Origin: Candidatus Obscuribacterales bacterium
Lineage (GTDB): Bacteria > Cyanobacteriota > Vampirovibrionia > Obscuribacterales > Obscuribacteraceae
Direction of reading: 5' to 3'
DNA length: 64,000 nucleotides
Assembly (NCBI GenBank): GCA_019746975.1
Contig: JAIERK010000142.1
Location: 1 to 64,000 of the forward strand
Shown here: positions 44,732-54,844 of the stretch, one piece after another
Layout of the letters: each line of letters starts with the position of its first letter
Position numbering within the stretch: position 1 is the first letter of the stretch
Program-made: the position numbers and the translations under genes
Notes under the pieces: model-generated
The model's database searches: none
What the model saw: the letters and a program-made list of their open reading frames with translations, nothing else
What the model was told of the DNA's origin: nothing

Positions 44732-46051
44732 GTGCCAACAGGAAACATGTCTACCAACAAGGACTACTACGAAGTAATCGGAGTCGAAAAGACCGCTACG
44801 CCTGAAGAGATCAAAAAGGCTTTTCGTAGAAAGGCGCGTGCCTTGCACCCCGATAACAAAGATTCGGGCGACGAAAAGGCCTTCAAAGAGCTCGCTGAAG
44901 CATATGAAGTTCTTTCCGATCAGAACAAGCGCTCGGCCTACGATCGCTACGGACATGAGGGTGTCAAAGGCGCTTCGCGCAGATTCGACGACGTCGACTT
45001 CAGCTCTTTCGCGGGCTTTGGTATGGACGACATTTTGGAAGCCCTGTTCGGACAGGGTGTTCGGGGCGGTGGATTCGGTGGCGGATTTGGCCGTTCGGCG
45101 GGACCCGCTCAAGGCGCACATTTGAAGCACGATTTGCAAATCGATTTTCTCGAGGCCGTATTCGGCTGCGAGAAAAAGCTCGATGTCAGTCGTCTGGACG
45201 ACTGTACGACCTGTCTTGGCACTGGTGCTGCCGCCGGCAGCACCGTGTCGACCTGCACCACATGTAACGGTGCCGGTCAGGTGAAAGAGCTGGTCAACAT
45301 GCTCTTCGTTCAGACCTATCAGATTACGACGTGTCCGCACTGCAAAGGACATGGCAAGAAAGTCGACAAGCCTTGCCGCGACTGCCGTGGTGATGGAGTA
45401 ACCAGAAAGAAGAAAGACTTTACTCTTCCCGTGCCTGCCGGCATTGCCGATGGAAGCAGGATGCGCGTCGCCGGTCTCGGAGACAAGGGCCCGTTCGGTG
45501 GACCCTTTGGCGATCTTTTTGTCATCATTCATGTAAAACCACACAAAGACTTCGTTCGAGACGGTAATACCGTCCATGTGAAGCAAACCATCAGCTTCTC
45601 GATGGCTGCTCTTGGTGGTGAAATTTTAGTGCCTACTGTCGATGGTTCCAAAATTCTGAAAATTCCCGCGGGCATTCAGAGCGGTAGCCAACTGCTGATG
45701 AAAGAGTATGGGGTGCCACCACTTCAGGGTCAGGGCAGACGTGGGGATCAGATTGTGCATGTCGTAGTCAATACGCCGACAAAACTATCTGGTGACCATA
45801 GAGAGCTCTTCAAAAAACTGGCGGAATTGCATGGAGAGTCGCTTACTGTTGATCCGGAAGCTCTCAAGGAGCCGGAAGAGCCGAAGAAGCAAAAGAAAGA
45901 TGCTACCAAATCGGGAACTCATACTGCGCTGAAAGAGTCAGAGGACGGTAAGGGTAAGGCTAACGGCAAGAAAAAAACAAACGGTGAAGAGAAGGAAGAC
46001 ACGTTGTTGGACAAGATCGTCGACGCATTTCGACCGAAGAATAGCGAATAA
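44732..46051 (+). CDS. dnaJ: Chaperone DnaJ (Hsp40)
   Basis: Co-chaperone that stimulates DnaK ATPase. J domain residues about 10-75 with the HPD motif (ARALHPDNK); a Gly/Phe stretch ([14 protein letters not shown]); four CxxCxGxG-type zinc repeats between residues 167 and 225 ([32 protein letters not shown]); then the C-terminal beta domains. The last 60 residues are an added Lys-rich tail. GTG 44732 is seven bases after GAGGAG. Confidence 0.97.
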   Translation: MPTGNMSTNKDYYEVIGVEKTATPEEIKKAFRRKARALHPDNKDSGDEKAFKELAEAYEVLSDQNKRSAYDRYGHEGVKGASRRFDDVDFSSFAGFGMDDILEALFGQGVRGGGFGGGFGRSAGPAQGAHLKHDLQIDFLEAVFGCEKKLDVSRLDDCTTCLGTGAAAGSTVSTCTTCNGAGQVKELVNMLFVQTYQITTCPHCKGHGKKVDKPCRDCRGDGVTRKKKDFTLPVPAGIADGSRMRVAGLGDKGPFGGPFGDLFVIIHVKPHKDFVRDGNTVHVKQTISFSMAALGGEILVPTVDGSKILKIPAGIQSGSQLLMKEYGVPPLQGQGRRGDQIVHVVVNTPTKLSGDHRELFKKLAELHGESLTVDPEALKEPEEPKKQKKDATKSGTHTALKESEDGKGKANGKKKTNGEEKEDTLLDKIVDAFRPKNSE

Positions 46052-46055
46052 GGCG

Positions 46056-47537
46056 ATGCAACCAGTCCTCGATTCTCAGCCTTGGCGGTTGCCACCGCCG
46101 ACAGTGGCGCCCTCATATCAAATTGGCAAGTTCGCCATACTGTTAGCAATGACGATAGTTCTCTTTGTCTCGTGGATTCCGCATGGCAACGCGACGCGTC
46201 CGCCTGAGTCTTTGAAAGCCACTTTGAAATCGATTTTTCCAAGCGCAAAGGTGCGGCTCGACGGAGTAATTGAAAGCTCTGACGGTAGTCTCTTCATTCC
46301 CTTGATACCGAAGAGCATCAAGTCCGGCACACCCGGATTGTCCGCGCAGTATCCTCAGAGCGAGCCGACATTGTTCGCGTTCACTAACGGTTGGTACTAC
46401 TTGAAGCTCATCGATCGCGCCGGGAAGAAAATCCTGGCCTTACCTCCAGGACTCAAGGCAGATGAGAAGCAACGGATTTGTGTTTGCAGCTTGCCTCAGG
46501 ATCTCATCGTGCCGTCTGACATGGCAGTCGTGCCTGAGCTCAAGAATACTATCGGTGAGCTGACTATATCGGTTATGACATCGTCCACTGTGCCCGAGGT
46601 GGCCGCCCAACCAGCTGCAAAAAAGGATCCAGTCGCCGTCGGGAAGAATGGCATCATCGCTGTTACTTCCCCGCAAACCGGTAAGATTGCCATACTTGGC
46701 AATCAGTTGGAGAAACTGACCGAGTTGCCGACTGATGGTACGCCTAGTGGCATGGCATGTGCAGATGGCAAATTGTTCGTTGCGGATCAGACAAAAAACA
46801 GAGTTCTTATAGTCGATCCTCAAACCAAGGAGTTCAGCGGCCAGATTGACTTCCCACCTGGCAGCGGTCCGAAGGATATTGCCGCCCCGGCCGAAGGTCC
46901 ATTCCTCTATGTTTCCGAATGTGCCGCTAACAAAGTGGCGATTGTAGAACTGGCGACCCGGAAGATCATGATGCATACCTTTGTGCCTGCTGGTCCAACG
47001 CGATTAGCTCTGACACCCAATGGATACACGCTGATCGTACTCAACGTGCCGGCTGCTAAGGTCTCCTTTATATCGACATTGAATCAGAAGGTTATCGGCG
47101 TTCTACCAGTCGGAACAATGCCAAATGATGTGGCCGTAACCAACGACAGCCGTACAGCGTTTATCACCAATCGCCTCTCTAACACGATCTCTGTAATTGA
47201 CATTACACAGAAAAAGCTCATTAGAACTGTGACTACGGGCGAAGGTCCGACAGGAATCGCCTTGAATAGCGATAACACCAAGCTCTTTATAGCTAATGCG
47301 AAGGATAACACCATAAGCGTCTTGAATCTGCCTGCTATGACGAAGAACAAGGATGTTACTCTGCCTATCGATGTCGAGTTCCCCAGCGATATCATGATGC
47401 TCGCAGATGGGAAGCATTTGCTCGTCACCAGCGCAGCAACTGACACTCTTGGAGTACTCAACGCTGAGACTTTGGAGTTTGAAAAACAGCCAAAGCTTGG
47501 CTGCACCAGCGTCGATCTTTTGTTTATCCCGCAGTAG
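46056..47537 (+). CDS. YVTN/YncE-like beta-propeller protein
   Basis: A 493-residue product with an N-terminal membrane anchor or signal (FAILLAMTIVLFVSWIPHG at about 27-45), a region with no family match, then six or seven propeller blades (from about residue 190) marked by DP/NTISVIDI-type strands: NRVLIVDPQTKEF, NKVAIVELATRKI, NTISVIDITQKKLI, NTISVLNLP. Such proteins sit in the periplasm or on the surface and bind partners or ligands. ATG 46056 is four bases after the dnaJ stop, so it probably belongs to the chaperone operon. Function not known. Confidence 0.85.
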   Translation: MQPVLDSQPWRLPPPTVAPSYQIGKFAILLAMTIVLFVSWIPHGNATRPPESLKATLKSIFPSAKVRLDGVIESSDGSLFIPLIPKSIKSGTPGLSAQYPQSEPTLFAFTNGWYYLKLIDRAGKKILALPPGLKADEKQRICVCSLPQDLIVPSDMAVVPELKNTIGELTISVMTSSTVPEVAAQPAAKKDPVAVGKNGIIAVTSPQTGKIAILGNQLEKLTELPTDGTPSGMACADGKLFVADQTKNRVLIVDPQTKEFSGQIDFPPGSGPKDIAAPAEGPFLYVSECAANKVAIVELATRKIMMHTFVPAGPTRLALTPNGYTLIVLNVPAAKVSFISTLNQKVIGVLPVGTMPNDVAVTNDSRTAFITNRLSNTISVIDITQKKLIRTVTTGEGPTGIALNSDNTKLFIANAKDNTISVLNLPAMTKNKDVTLPIDVEFPSDIMMLADGKHLLVTSAATDTLGVLNAETLEFEKQPKLGCTSVDLLFIPQ

Positions 47538-47621
47538 CAGCAGCACCTGCAGGTTGATTCGACCTCGCCGTCCGGCTAGATATCTCCCAGTGCAGTAGCT
47601 AGTCTCCTGGTTTCATCGTGT

Positions 47622-49514
47622 TCAGTCAGAAATGAAATCATCCTGGTCTGCTTTGTTGGTCTTGCTCTCGATTATTTCGGATAGATATGCCGTGAATTTG
47701 GATAGTCGCACTCCTCGTTCGTCACCCTTTCCTCTGGAACGGAAAGAGACGGTTGAGCTGTTCATCTCATCATCGCCCAGGATACAAATGTAAGGGACCT
47801 TCATTATCTCCCAGTCTCGAATTTTTCGGTTCATGCGAGCGCTTCCATCGTCTACCTTGTGACGAATACGCTTTGAATTGAGTATGGCTCCTATCGATTT
47901 TGCATACTCAATATGTCGATCCGCGATTGGAATTAGCACCACCTGTAATGGCGCCAACCAGACCGGCAACTCGCCATTTGTATGTTCCAGAAGAATACCG
48001 ATGAATCGATCGATGGACCCGTAGATTACTCGATGAATAACAGCTGGGGTCTTGTGCTGACCGTCTTTATCGATATACTTCAAGCCAAATCGCTCCGGCA
48101 ATTGGAAGTCCAATTGGATGTTACCCATCTGCCATTTACGGCCTAGCGAGTCGCGCATCAGAATGTCAATTTTCGGTCCATAAAAGGCGCCTTCCTTTTC
48201 GGCAATCATGTAATTGTCTTTGCCGACCTGGCGATCTAGAATCCGTCGAAGCGCATTCTCAGCCTCGTCCCACTTTTCCACATCGCCGACGAATTTATTG
48301 GGACGCAAGCTCAGTCGATAAGAATAGGACATGTTGAAAACAGAGTAGAACTCCGCTGCCAGGGTGAGTACTTTTTTGAATTCATCTTCAATCTGATCCG
48401 GAGAGACGAAAATGTGGGCATCATCTTGTTGGAATTTCTGCACTCTAAACAGTCCATTCAAGGTTCCTGAGCGCTCGTTGCGATGAAGTACATCGCAATC
48501 GGATAGGCGCATCGGCAAATCTCGATAGCTTCGTAGTTTTAAGCCGAACACGACCATCGCGTTGGGGCAATTCATTGGTTTTAGACCATATACGGTGTCG
48601 TCCTCGTCTTCGACAAGGAACATATTTTCGTTATAGTGCTCCCAGTGACCGGAGGTTTCCCACAGACTCTTGTGATTCAACAGCGGCGAAGATATCTCCT
48701 CGTACCCGTGCTTCTCATGAGTGTCTCGCCAGAATGAAAACAGCTCATTCAGTAGGCGCATTCCGTTCGGGAGCCAATATGGCATGCCGGGCGCGGTTTC
48801 ATCAAAGTGGAAGAGCTCCAATTTTTTTCCAAGCCGTCGATGATCTCGGCGTTTTGCTTCTTCGAGAAACAGCATATGCTTCTCGAGTTCTTTCTTGGAA
48901 GCAAAAACGGTGCCATAAATCCTGGTGAGCATGGGATTGCGCTCGTTGCCGCGCCAGAACGACCCGGACGTATGCAGAAGCTTCAGTGCGTCCGGATTGA
49001 TCTCTCGACTGTTGTGCACGTGAGGACCTTTGCAGAGATCGACGAAGCGGTCGTGTCGATATATCGATACCTCGTTGACCGTGCGATCTTCAGAACTGGT
49101 GTTGGCATCTTCTTGTGCATCAGGATCCGCCTGTCCACTGCAAATCAGATCGATCAACTCCATTTTGAATGGTTGGTCTTGAAAAACCTGCCTGGCGTCA
49201 TCAGCTCCTAGTTTCGAGTAACTGAAGTCGCAACCGCTTTTGACAATCTCCTTCATACGCACTTCCAGCCAACCGAGATCGTCGCTGTTTAGCGGTCTCG
49301 GTAATTGAAAATCGTAATAAAACCCATCAGCAATTGCTGGACCCACGCCGAGCTTGACGCTGCCGCTTTCTGAAAATCGCTCAATCACCGCCTGTGCAAG
49401 AATGTGGGCGCAGCTATGGCGCATCTTGTAGAGGCTGGCTTCTTCGTCTAGTCTCAATTGCTGATCTTGGCTTCCGGGATCCTTACACGAATCATTCCCA
49501 TTATTAAAACCCAT
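47622..49514 (-). CDS. thrS: Threonyl-tRNA synthetase lacking the TGS domain
   Basis: Charges tRNA-Thr. The protein starts at the N2 editing domain: zinc/editing motif RHSCAHILAQAV and later LCKGPHV (the Cys and His of the site), with an insertion of about 15 residues (DPDAQEDANTSSEDR) between them. The catalytic class II core begins about residue 235 with YWLPNGMRLLNEL; motif 2 is RNERSGTLNGLFRVQKF and motif 3 IHRVIYGSIDRFIGILLEH. The anticodon domain is at the end. ATG 49514 is the start; the usual N-terminal TGS domain is missing, as in many cyanobacterial enzymes. Its leader contains a likely attenuator. Confidence 0.96.
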   Translation of the reverse strand: MGFNNGNDSCKDPGSQDQQLRLDEEASLYKMRHSCAHILAQAVIERFSESGSVKLGVGPAIADGFYYDFQLPRPLNSDDLGWLEVRMKEIVKSGCDFSYSKLGADDARQVFQDQPFKMELIDLICSGQADPDAQEDANTSSEDRTVNEVSIYRHDRFVDLCKGPHVHNSREINPDALKLLHTSGSFWRGNERNPMLTRIYGTVFASKKELEKHMLFLEEAKRRDHRRLGKKLELFHFDETAPGMPYWLPNGMRLLNELFSFWRDTHEKHGYEEISSPLLNHKSLWETSGHWEHYNENMFLVEDEDDTVYGLKPMNCPNAMVVFGLKLRSYRDLPMRLSDCDVLHRNERSGTLNGLFRVQKFQQDDAHIFVSPDQIEDEFKKVLTLAAEFYSVFNMSYSYRLSLRPNKFVGDVEKWDEAENALRRILDRQVGKDNYMIAEKEGAFYGPKIDILMRDSLGRKWQMGNIQLDFQLPERFGLKYIDKDGQHKTPAVIHRVIYGSIDRFIGILLEHTNGELPVWLAPLQVVLIPIADRHIEYAKSIGAILNSKRIRHKVDDGSARMNRKIRDWEIMKVPYICILGDDEMNSSTVSFRSRGKGDERGVRLSKFTAYLSEIIESKTNKADQDDFISD

Positions 49515-49546
49515 TTTCTCGTCTCCAACGTTTGATAGTCAAAACA

Positions 49547-49634
49547 AAAAACGAGCCGCAGGTAGAGGGCTCGCTTCGGCTATCAACTTAGTCGGCTAAA
49601 TTAGATGCGCGTGCTCATCCCCAGTACCTGCGGC
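49547..49634 (-). promoter_or_regulatory. Candidate transcription attenuator in the thrS leader
   Basis: On the minus strand a terminator stem CGAGCC (49574-49569) with GGCTCG (49558-49553) encloses a ten-base loop and is followed by TTTTTT (49552-49547), 32 bases before the thrS start. A perfect ten-base alternative stem, GCCGCAGGTA (49634-49625) with TACCTGCGGC (49565-49556), uses the loop and part of the 3' arm of the terminator, so the two folds exclude each other. Between them a five-codon frame, MSTRI (49619-49602), could be a leader peptide. The T-box sequence AGGGTGGNACCGCG is absent. Confidence 0.65.
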
Positions 49635-49721
49635 ACTGTAGTTGTAGTGATAAGGCTGAGCAATTGACTTGGCATAAATACAATTATCAACATTCCTGCG
49701 ATCGAGTCAAGAATTTGTCAA

Positions 49722-52085
49722 TCAAAACAATCGACCTCTCACGCGACCCCGGAAAATCGGTTGACGAAGTGGTCGTGGACGGCAAACACCGTCAGAGCAG
49801 ACGCTCGAGCCGCCCGGTGGTGTGAGCGATGAATCGGGAGTCGGTGGCGAGTTGTTTGTTCGCGTTGATGTTGGAGTTCCTGGAGCACCTGGGCGGGTTG
49901 GTGCGGGAGCCGGTGTCGCCGGTACGTCTCTATCCTGCCTGGCATCTGCAGGGCGATGGCAACTGGCACCATTCGACCATGTGAAGGTGAGATTACCATT
50001 TGCGTCGAGTTGTGGATTTGCGTTCCAGGGCTGACTTTGAGCGGTACGTCCGAGCATTTGCAGCACGTTCTGGTCGGTGCTGACTACTTGCCAGCGACCA
50101 TCGGCCTGTCTTACTAAAGAGCAGGGACCAGGCAATTGAAAGTCAATTCGATTGAGAATCGGTTGTCCATTCTGCAATTGCGGATTGCCGTTCGCGTCCA
50201 TTTGATAGTGGAAACGGCGTTGTCCCCGATTGCCATTGGCTCGAAGAAAATCTTCTTCGGTGATCAGGTTGTGTTCGTTTCTCGTGATGATTTGAGCGTG
50301 TGGTGTATTGAAGTCTCTTTCTTCTCTCGAGCTGCCATTCAGGCTGAGCGTGAATCTTCTACCGTTCTGCTCGTATTGTATTTGACCTGTGTTTTCATTC
50401 ACTGAAATATTGGTTGCACCTTCGAGAGCTGTTCCTCCTCTTGTAAGACCCACGGGGCGATTCGCTGAATCGTATCTGATACCCCACACTTCATTTCCTG
50501 CTGGTCCGCGTCGGATTTCATTTACGCGATTGGCGCCGTCGCGATGAATGCTGCCACGAGTTGGTCGTATGACTGAGATTAGCTCGTTGCGTTCGTTTGT
50601 AAGTGTGACAGCTCCGGTTTCGGGATTGACATTGATCTGTCTGATCTCGCGATTTGGAATTCCTGCTCGTTGCGCAATCACTACCGGTGGATTGCCAGAG
50701 CGAACCTCGCTCACCTGCCCAGTGCCGTCGTAGTGAATGCTCATCTCACCGTCTCTGTTGCGTACGGCGATCATTTTGTTGTTTGCGTCGAATGTTCGAG
50801 CAGTACCATCTGTGGTATTGGTCACGACGCGAGTTCTATCAGTCCGGTACGTATTTGCTGTGTTGCCGTTGCGCTGAGTAATGTTGCCTCGCTCATCGAC
50901 CGTTATCTGACCGCCTGAGGCATTGAGCGGAAATCCTAACCGCGCGGGCGTTCCTCCGGTTGCTGTTACTTGTGTTATTTCTGCTGGGTTGCTTGGATTT
51001 CTAGCGACTGTTATCGTCTCGCTGCCGATGCGTATCTGAGTCACCCTACTTTGAGCGTCTCTTTCAATTCTGGTTCCATCTCCGAGGATAGTTGTTGATG
51101 TGCGATCTGCTCTTGCCTGGACAACATGTCCATGAGCGTTGATCTGCAGTGATCCGCCTTCTGGAGCTGTTATTGGTTCAGCGGCAGGCGTTGTGATGCG
51201 AGTTATTCGCCCGTCTGGAGCTGATTCAATGCCCCAATTCCTGTTCGATCGATCTATCAGTCTGTTGTCAGTTGGCGATTCTTGTCTACGAAATCCGGTA
51301 TCGCCTGGCCAGCTAGTTGTTGTGGTCGGAGGCGTGCCGCTTGTCTCCACTCGTCGCCCATCGGTGTGGTAAGTCGTGTTTACCGCGCCGCCGGTACGAT
51401 GTTCATTCACTCGAATTTCGCCAGTGCGTGGATTTACTTGAATTCGCTGATGTTCGCTGGCTCGGAGATTGAGATTATGGGCACCACCTGTGATGGCGGT
51501 AACATTGTAGAGCTCGTCGCCGCCATTTGTTGCTCCCGTGAGTTGAATCGGTCTTCCAGTACCATCGCGCATCGCGACGAGAGTGCCTGGTCCCGAGGGA
51601 TTTTGCTGATAATATGTGCGGTGTCCATTCGCGTGTCTTACAGTTCGATGAGTCGCGGACACGGCCTCAGTGCTACCGTCGAGCAACAGGCTGATTGTCA
51701 CCGGTCCTGCTCCACCAAGCGCTGGTCTCTCGAACGACACCCGCTCGGCTGTAATTGGGGCAGACAGTCTGGTCCAGTTATCGCCGCTTCCTAACCTGAT
51801 GTATTGTCCATCCGTCCGATTCTGTACTTCGTGAAGTACGCCACCATGCCTAATGCCGGCTACGTCTCCTGCTGCGTTCCTCACAATCTGCAGACCGGGA
51901 TTGGTGGTATCGACACCAGTGCCACCTACCAGTTCCAGTCGAGGAAGGTACGCGCTGCTTGTATTGTCCGTGCGCAGGAATGTGGTGGAGGGATTCTGCA
52001 ACTCCGCTTGCATCGTCTCCGCGACTATGCGAACAAAGTCGACCGACTGAACGGGTCTGACCCGCTCCGAGAAATCTTCGCCCAT
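49722..52085 (-). CDS. RHS/YD-repeat-like protein, non-secreted
   Basis: A 787-residue product built of about 25 tandem beta-hairpin repeats of the RHS type, with GTGxVSEVRxGNPPV-, GxxITVxxNPSNPAEITQV- and GxIHRDGANRVNEIRRG-like units. The repeats begin at about residue 110 and stop near 690; the last 60 residues are Pro/Thr-rich and end RVRGRLF. There is no signal peptide, no toxin or nuclease domain and no immunity gene next to it. ATG 52085 has GGAG seven bases upstream. Isolated RHS-like shells of this type are of unknown function. Confidence 0.72.
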   Translation of the reverse strand: MGEDFSERVRPVQSVDFVRIVAETMQAELQNPSTTFLRTDNTSSAYLPRLELVGGTGVDTTNPGLQIVRNAAGDVAGIRHGGVLHEVQNRTDGQYIRLGSGDNWTRLSAPITAERVSFERPALGGAGPVTISLLLDGSTEAVSATHRTVRHANGHRTYYQQNPSGPGTLVAMRDGTGRPIQLTGATNGGDELYNVTAITGGAHNLNLRASEHQRIQVNPRTGEIRVNEHRTGGAVNTTYHTDGRRVETSGTPPTTTTSWPGDTGFRRQESPTDNRLIDRSNRNWGIESAPDGRITRITTPAAEPITAPEGGSLQINAHGHVVQARADRTSTTILGDGTRIERDAQSRVTQIRIGSETITVARNPSNPAEITQVTATGGTPARLGFPLNASGGQITVDERGNITQRNGNTANTYRTDRTRVVTNTTDGTARTFDANNKMIAVRNRDGEMSIHYDGTGQVSEVRSGNPPVVIAQRAGIPNREIRQINVNPETGAVTLTNERNELISVIRPTRGSIHRDGANRVNEIRRGPAGNEVWGIRYDSANRPVGLTRGGTALEGATNISVNENTGQIQYEQNGRRFTLSLNGSSREERDFNTPHAQIITRNEHNLITEEDFLRANGNRGQRRFHYQMDANGNPQLQNGQPILNRIDFQLPGPCSLVRQADGRWQVVSTDQNVLQMLGRTAQSQPWNANPQLDANGNLTFTWSNGASCHRPADARQDRDVPATPAPAPTRPGAPGTPTSTRTNNSPPTPDSSLTPPGGSSVCSDGVCRPRPLRQPIFRGRVRGRLF

Positions 52086-52429
52086 TGTCGTTCTCCGGCG
52101 TGTATTAAGGCAACACGCTTATTTTGATATTGAGACCTGGCGAAATCCTGACTAACAGGACAACTGTTGGTTCGGACGTAATCAACTTGAAACGAGTTGG
52201 TCCTGTCAATCGAACAAAGGCGATGGGACCCGATAGAGCCATTTAACCGACGGATGTTCGTCCTTTACGGGTTGAAAATGTTCACGCTTGAACCGTTTTT
52301 CCGCAATCTCAACCTACCAAGGAGCGACTATCACGATTTGACGCGTTCGCGAAAAAAAATCGTCATCGTGCACTCGGAGACATCGCATCAATGCCCGTTC
52401 TCGCTAAAAAACGACTGAAAAGTCTATCG
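52086..52429. other. Gene-free stretch between dnaB and the RHS-like gene
   Basis: The only open frames are short and not protein-like. It must include the leader of the RHS-like gene on the minus strand and the end of the dnaB transcript. No terminator stem or repeat was seen. Confidence 0.4.
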
Positions 52430-54844
52430 TCAAACCTGTGTGTACTGCGTATGCACTTTGTTGAGGAAGCGTGTGATACTGCCCTGGTAGAGCAGGTCTA
52501 CAGTGCCGGTGGGGCCGTTACGTTGTTTTGCGACGATAATCTCTGCCTCGCCACGGCGATCGCTTTCGGGATTGTAGTATTCATCGCGATAGATGAACAT
52601 AACAAGGTCAGCGTCCTGTTCGATCGAGCCGGATTCTCTCAAGTCCGATAGCATTGGTCGCTTATTCTGACGTTGTTCTACCGCGCGCGATAGCTGTGAG
52701 AGTGCGAGCACAGGGACATTGATTTCGCGTGCCAGCGTCTTCAAGCTTCGCGAAATTTCGGATACTTCCTGGACTCTGTTGTCGGTCGACTTTCTACCTT
52801 GCATCAGCTGGATGTAGTCAATCACCACCAGTCCGAGACCGTTCATCTCCGCCTTGAGACGTCGGCATTTAGCTCGAATCTCGAGGGCGGTGACCAGTGC
52901 GGAGTCGTCGATATAAATTGGAGCCTCTCCCAATCTACCCATAGCCGACGCCAGCTTGGTCCAGTCGGATGTGTGCATGTGACCTGTGCGGAGACGATTG
53001 GCGTCAATCTCTGCTTCAGAGCAAAGCATACGCATAACCAGCGATTCCTTTGACATTTCAAGACTGAATATAGCGACCGGTATGTTGTGTTCGACCGCGC
53101 TTTGCTGAGCGATGTTGAGCACGAATGCGGTGTTATGAACGCAGATATCATTGGCAACAAAATTGTGTTTATCTGGAATCGTGAGGTCATATACCTGCTT
53201 CATTCCGACTGATTCGATAGATACGATTTCGTCCCAATAAATGTCGCTGAGCTCGTGTGTATTGTCGACACCGGCCAGCTCCTGCTGTTTTTTCAAAAAT
53301 GCGCAATAGGATGTGAGCTCTTCGACTCCGAGAATACCAATTTTGGAGAGAAACCTCTGGAGAGAATCAGCTTCGGTTATGTCGAGCTGGAAGCTTTGCT
53401 TCCTTCCGCATACAATACCGAATCTCAATAACAGATGTTGGAGCTGCTTGATCAATCGCTCGCTGCTTGTGATGAAAGACACCTGCAGGCGACCGTCGGA
53501 GTCGATTGAGACGCGTCCTGCGGTAGCGAATAACCTGTTGAGGAAAAGTGCGAGCTGTTGCTTGGGAAGAGTGAAGGCACTCGAAGGAATCTCCACCGTT
53601 GGACCGTTGCCGGGCAATCCGACGCGCTCTCTCCAGTTGGACATAGGAGTTATGCTCATCCAGGTAGGTCTGGAATTTCGCCCAACACGACTGATGGATG
53701 ACGAATCGCCCACTGCCTTCTTGAGTGCCAGGGTCCCCTCCAGCTCGACAAGCGCTTCTTCGAATTCTTGTTGTAGCGGAACGTTGACGTTGGAGAAAGC
53801 GACCTCGCCATCTTTGATGACACCGTCCGCGGTGAGTAGTGCCATGACCTTGATTTCGCACTCTTTCATCTGGCGATCGCCAAAAACACCGATTCTTCGA
53901 GGTATAGCAATTTTCTGTCCGACGTGAATTTCTTCCAGTCTCTTCCATCCTTCCCGTGTGAGGAACGGGTGAGATAGAGTCGTCTCGACCGAGCGCCCCA
54001 GTCTAGTCGTGACGTGGTATACGGGCTTGATTCCATCGTCCACATAATGGCTTGGAGTAGTCAGACGCAACTTCAAATCGTCGCACAGCGTCAACAATTT
54101 GAAATTCTTGCTTCTGTATATCTCTTCGATTGTCTTGACGCTTCCGTCTTCAACGACGATTTCTGAGTCGAACGCGAGGCACTTACCCATGGATGGACGA
54201 GCGGCGATGATGACGAGATCTGACGGTTGGAAGCCCGAGGTCAATGCGTCAAGATCGTAAAATCCTGATGGTACTCCAGACAGTGCATCGCGATTTTCGT
54301 ATCGCTCTTCAATCTTTTGGAATGAAGTCTCGACGATGTGCTTGATGTGCACGAGCTGTTGCATCTCTCGCTTTTGAGCGAGCGTGAAGATCATGTGCTC
54401 AGCGCGGTCGAGAGCCATGTCCGCATCTGTCTCTTCGTAACAGGTACCGACAATCTCGGTCCCGGCTTTGATCAGCTGGCGCAAGATAGCCTTTTCCTGG
54501 ACTACCTTGGCGTAATACTCGAGGTTGGCAGTGGTGGCGACGGAAAGCGACAGATCCGTGATGTATTGTCGACCGCCGATATTTTCGAGCTTTCCCTCAT
54601 CTTTGAGAAACTGAGAAACAGTGACGATGTCTATAGGTTCGTTGGCTTCATATAAATCGAGACAGGCAGCGAATATTACCTGATGCGCTCTCCTGTAAAA
54701 GTATTCCGGATCGAGAAGGTCCACAATCCGTGAGACGCCGTCGCCACTGACGAGTAGCGCCCCCAGTACCGCTTGCTCAGCCTCTAGCGACTGGGGTGGA
54801 AGTCTTTCCAGAGTCGATTCGCTAATGCTCAGTTCGGCGTTCAT
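52430..54844 (-). CDS. dnaB: Replicative DNA helicase DnaB, intein-interrupted
   Basis: Hexameric 5'-3' helicase of the replication fork. The 804-residue precursor comprises 221 N-extein residues (primase-interaction domain from PPQSLEAEQAVLGALL), a 350-residue intein (222-571) and a 233-residue C-extein (TAFVLNIAQQ, LGLVVIDYIQLMQG, then ALSQLSRAVEQR with DLRESGSIEQDADLVMFIYR). Without the intein the helicase is 454 residues, the usual size. The insertion splits the Walker A motif between Lys and Thr, so splicing is needed for activity. Confidence 0.96.
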   Translation of the reverse strand: MNAELSISESTLERLPPQSLEAEQAVLGALLVSGDGVSRIVDLLDPEYFYRRAHQVIFAACLDLYEANEPIDIVTVSQFLKDEGKLENIGGRQYITDLSLSVATTANLEYYAKVVQEKAILRQLIKAGTEIVGTCYEETDADMALDRAEHMIFTLAQKREMQQLVHIKHIVETSFQKIEERYENRDALSGVPSGFYDLDALTSGFQPSDLVIIAARPSMGKCLAFDSEIVVEDGSVKTIEEIYRSKNFKLLTLCDDLKLRLTTPSHYVDDGIKPVYHVTTRLGRSVETTLSHPFLTREGWKRLEEIHVGQKIAIPRRIGVFGDRQMKECEIKVMALLTADGVIKDGEVAFSNVNVPLQQEFEEALVELEGTLALKKAVGDSSSISRVGRNSRPTWMSITPMSNWRERVGLPGNGPTVEIPSSAFTLPKQQLALFLNRLFATAGRVSIDSDGRLQVSFITSSERLIKQLQHLLLRFGIVCGRKQSFQLDITEADSLQRFLSKIGILGVEELTSYCAFLKKQQELAGVDNTHELSDIYWDEIVSIESVGMKQVYDLTIPDKHNFVANDICVHNTAFVLNIAQQSAVEHNIPVAIFSLEMSKESLVMRMLCSEAEIDANRLRTGHMHTSDWTKLASAMGRLGEAPIYIDDSALVTALEIRAKCRRLKAEMNGLGLVVIDYIQLMQGRKSTDNRVQEVSEISRSLKTLAREINVPVLALSQLSRAVEQRQNKRPMLSDLRESGSIEQDADLVMFIYRDEYYNPESDRRGEAEIIVAKQRNGPTGTVDLLYQGSITRFLNKVHTQYTQV
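53132..54181 (-). other. DnaB intein in the Walker A motif
   Basis: 350 residues. Block A is CLAFDSEIVVEDGS with Cys1, block B GRSVETTLSHPFLTREGW with the TxxH motif, and block F/G VYDLTIPDKHNFVANDICVHN ending in His-Asn before the Thr+1. The middle has remnants of a LAGLIDADG endonuclease (ALLTADGVI near residue 115 and LFATAGRV near 217). The second lacks the expected acidic residue, so the endonuclease is probably inactive while the splicing residues are intact. Confidence 0.93.

Noticed and set aside
49547..49634. T-box riboswitch before thrS
   Set aside because: The conserved AGGGTGGNACCGCG box and the specifier loop arrangement are absent.
52197..52418. A 73-codon plus-strand frame
   Set aside because: Isolated, without a ribosome binding site, and its product resembles no family.
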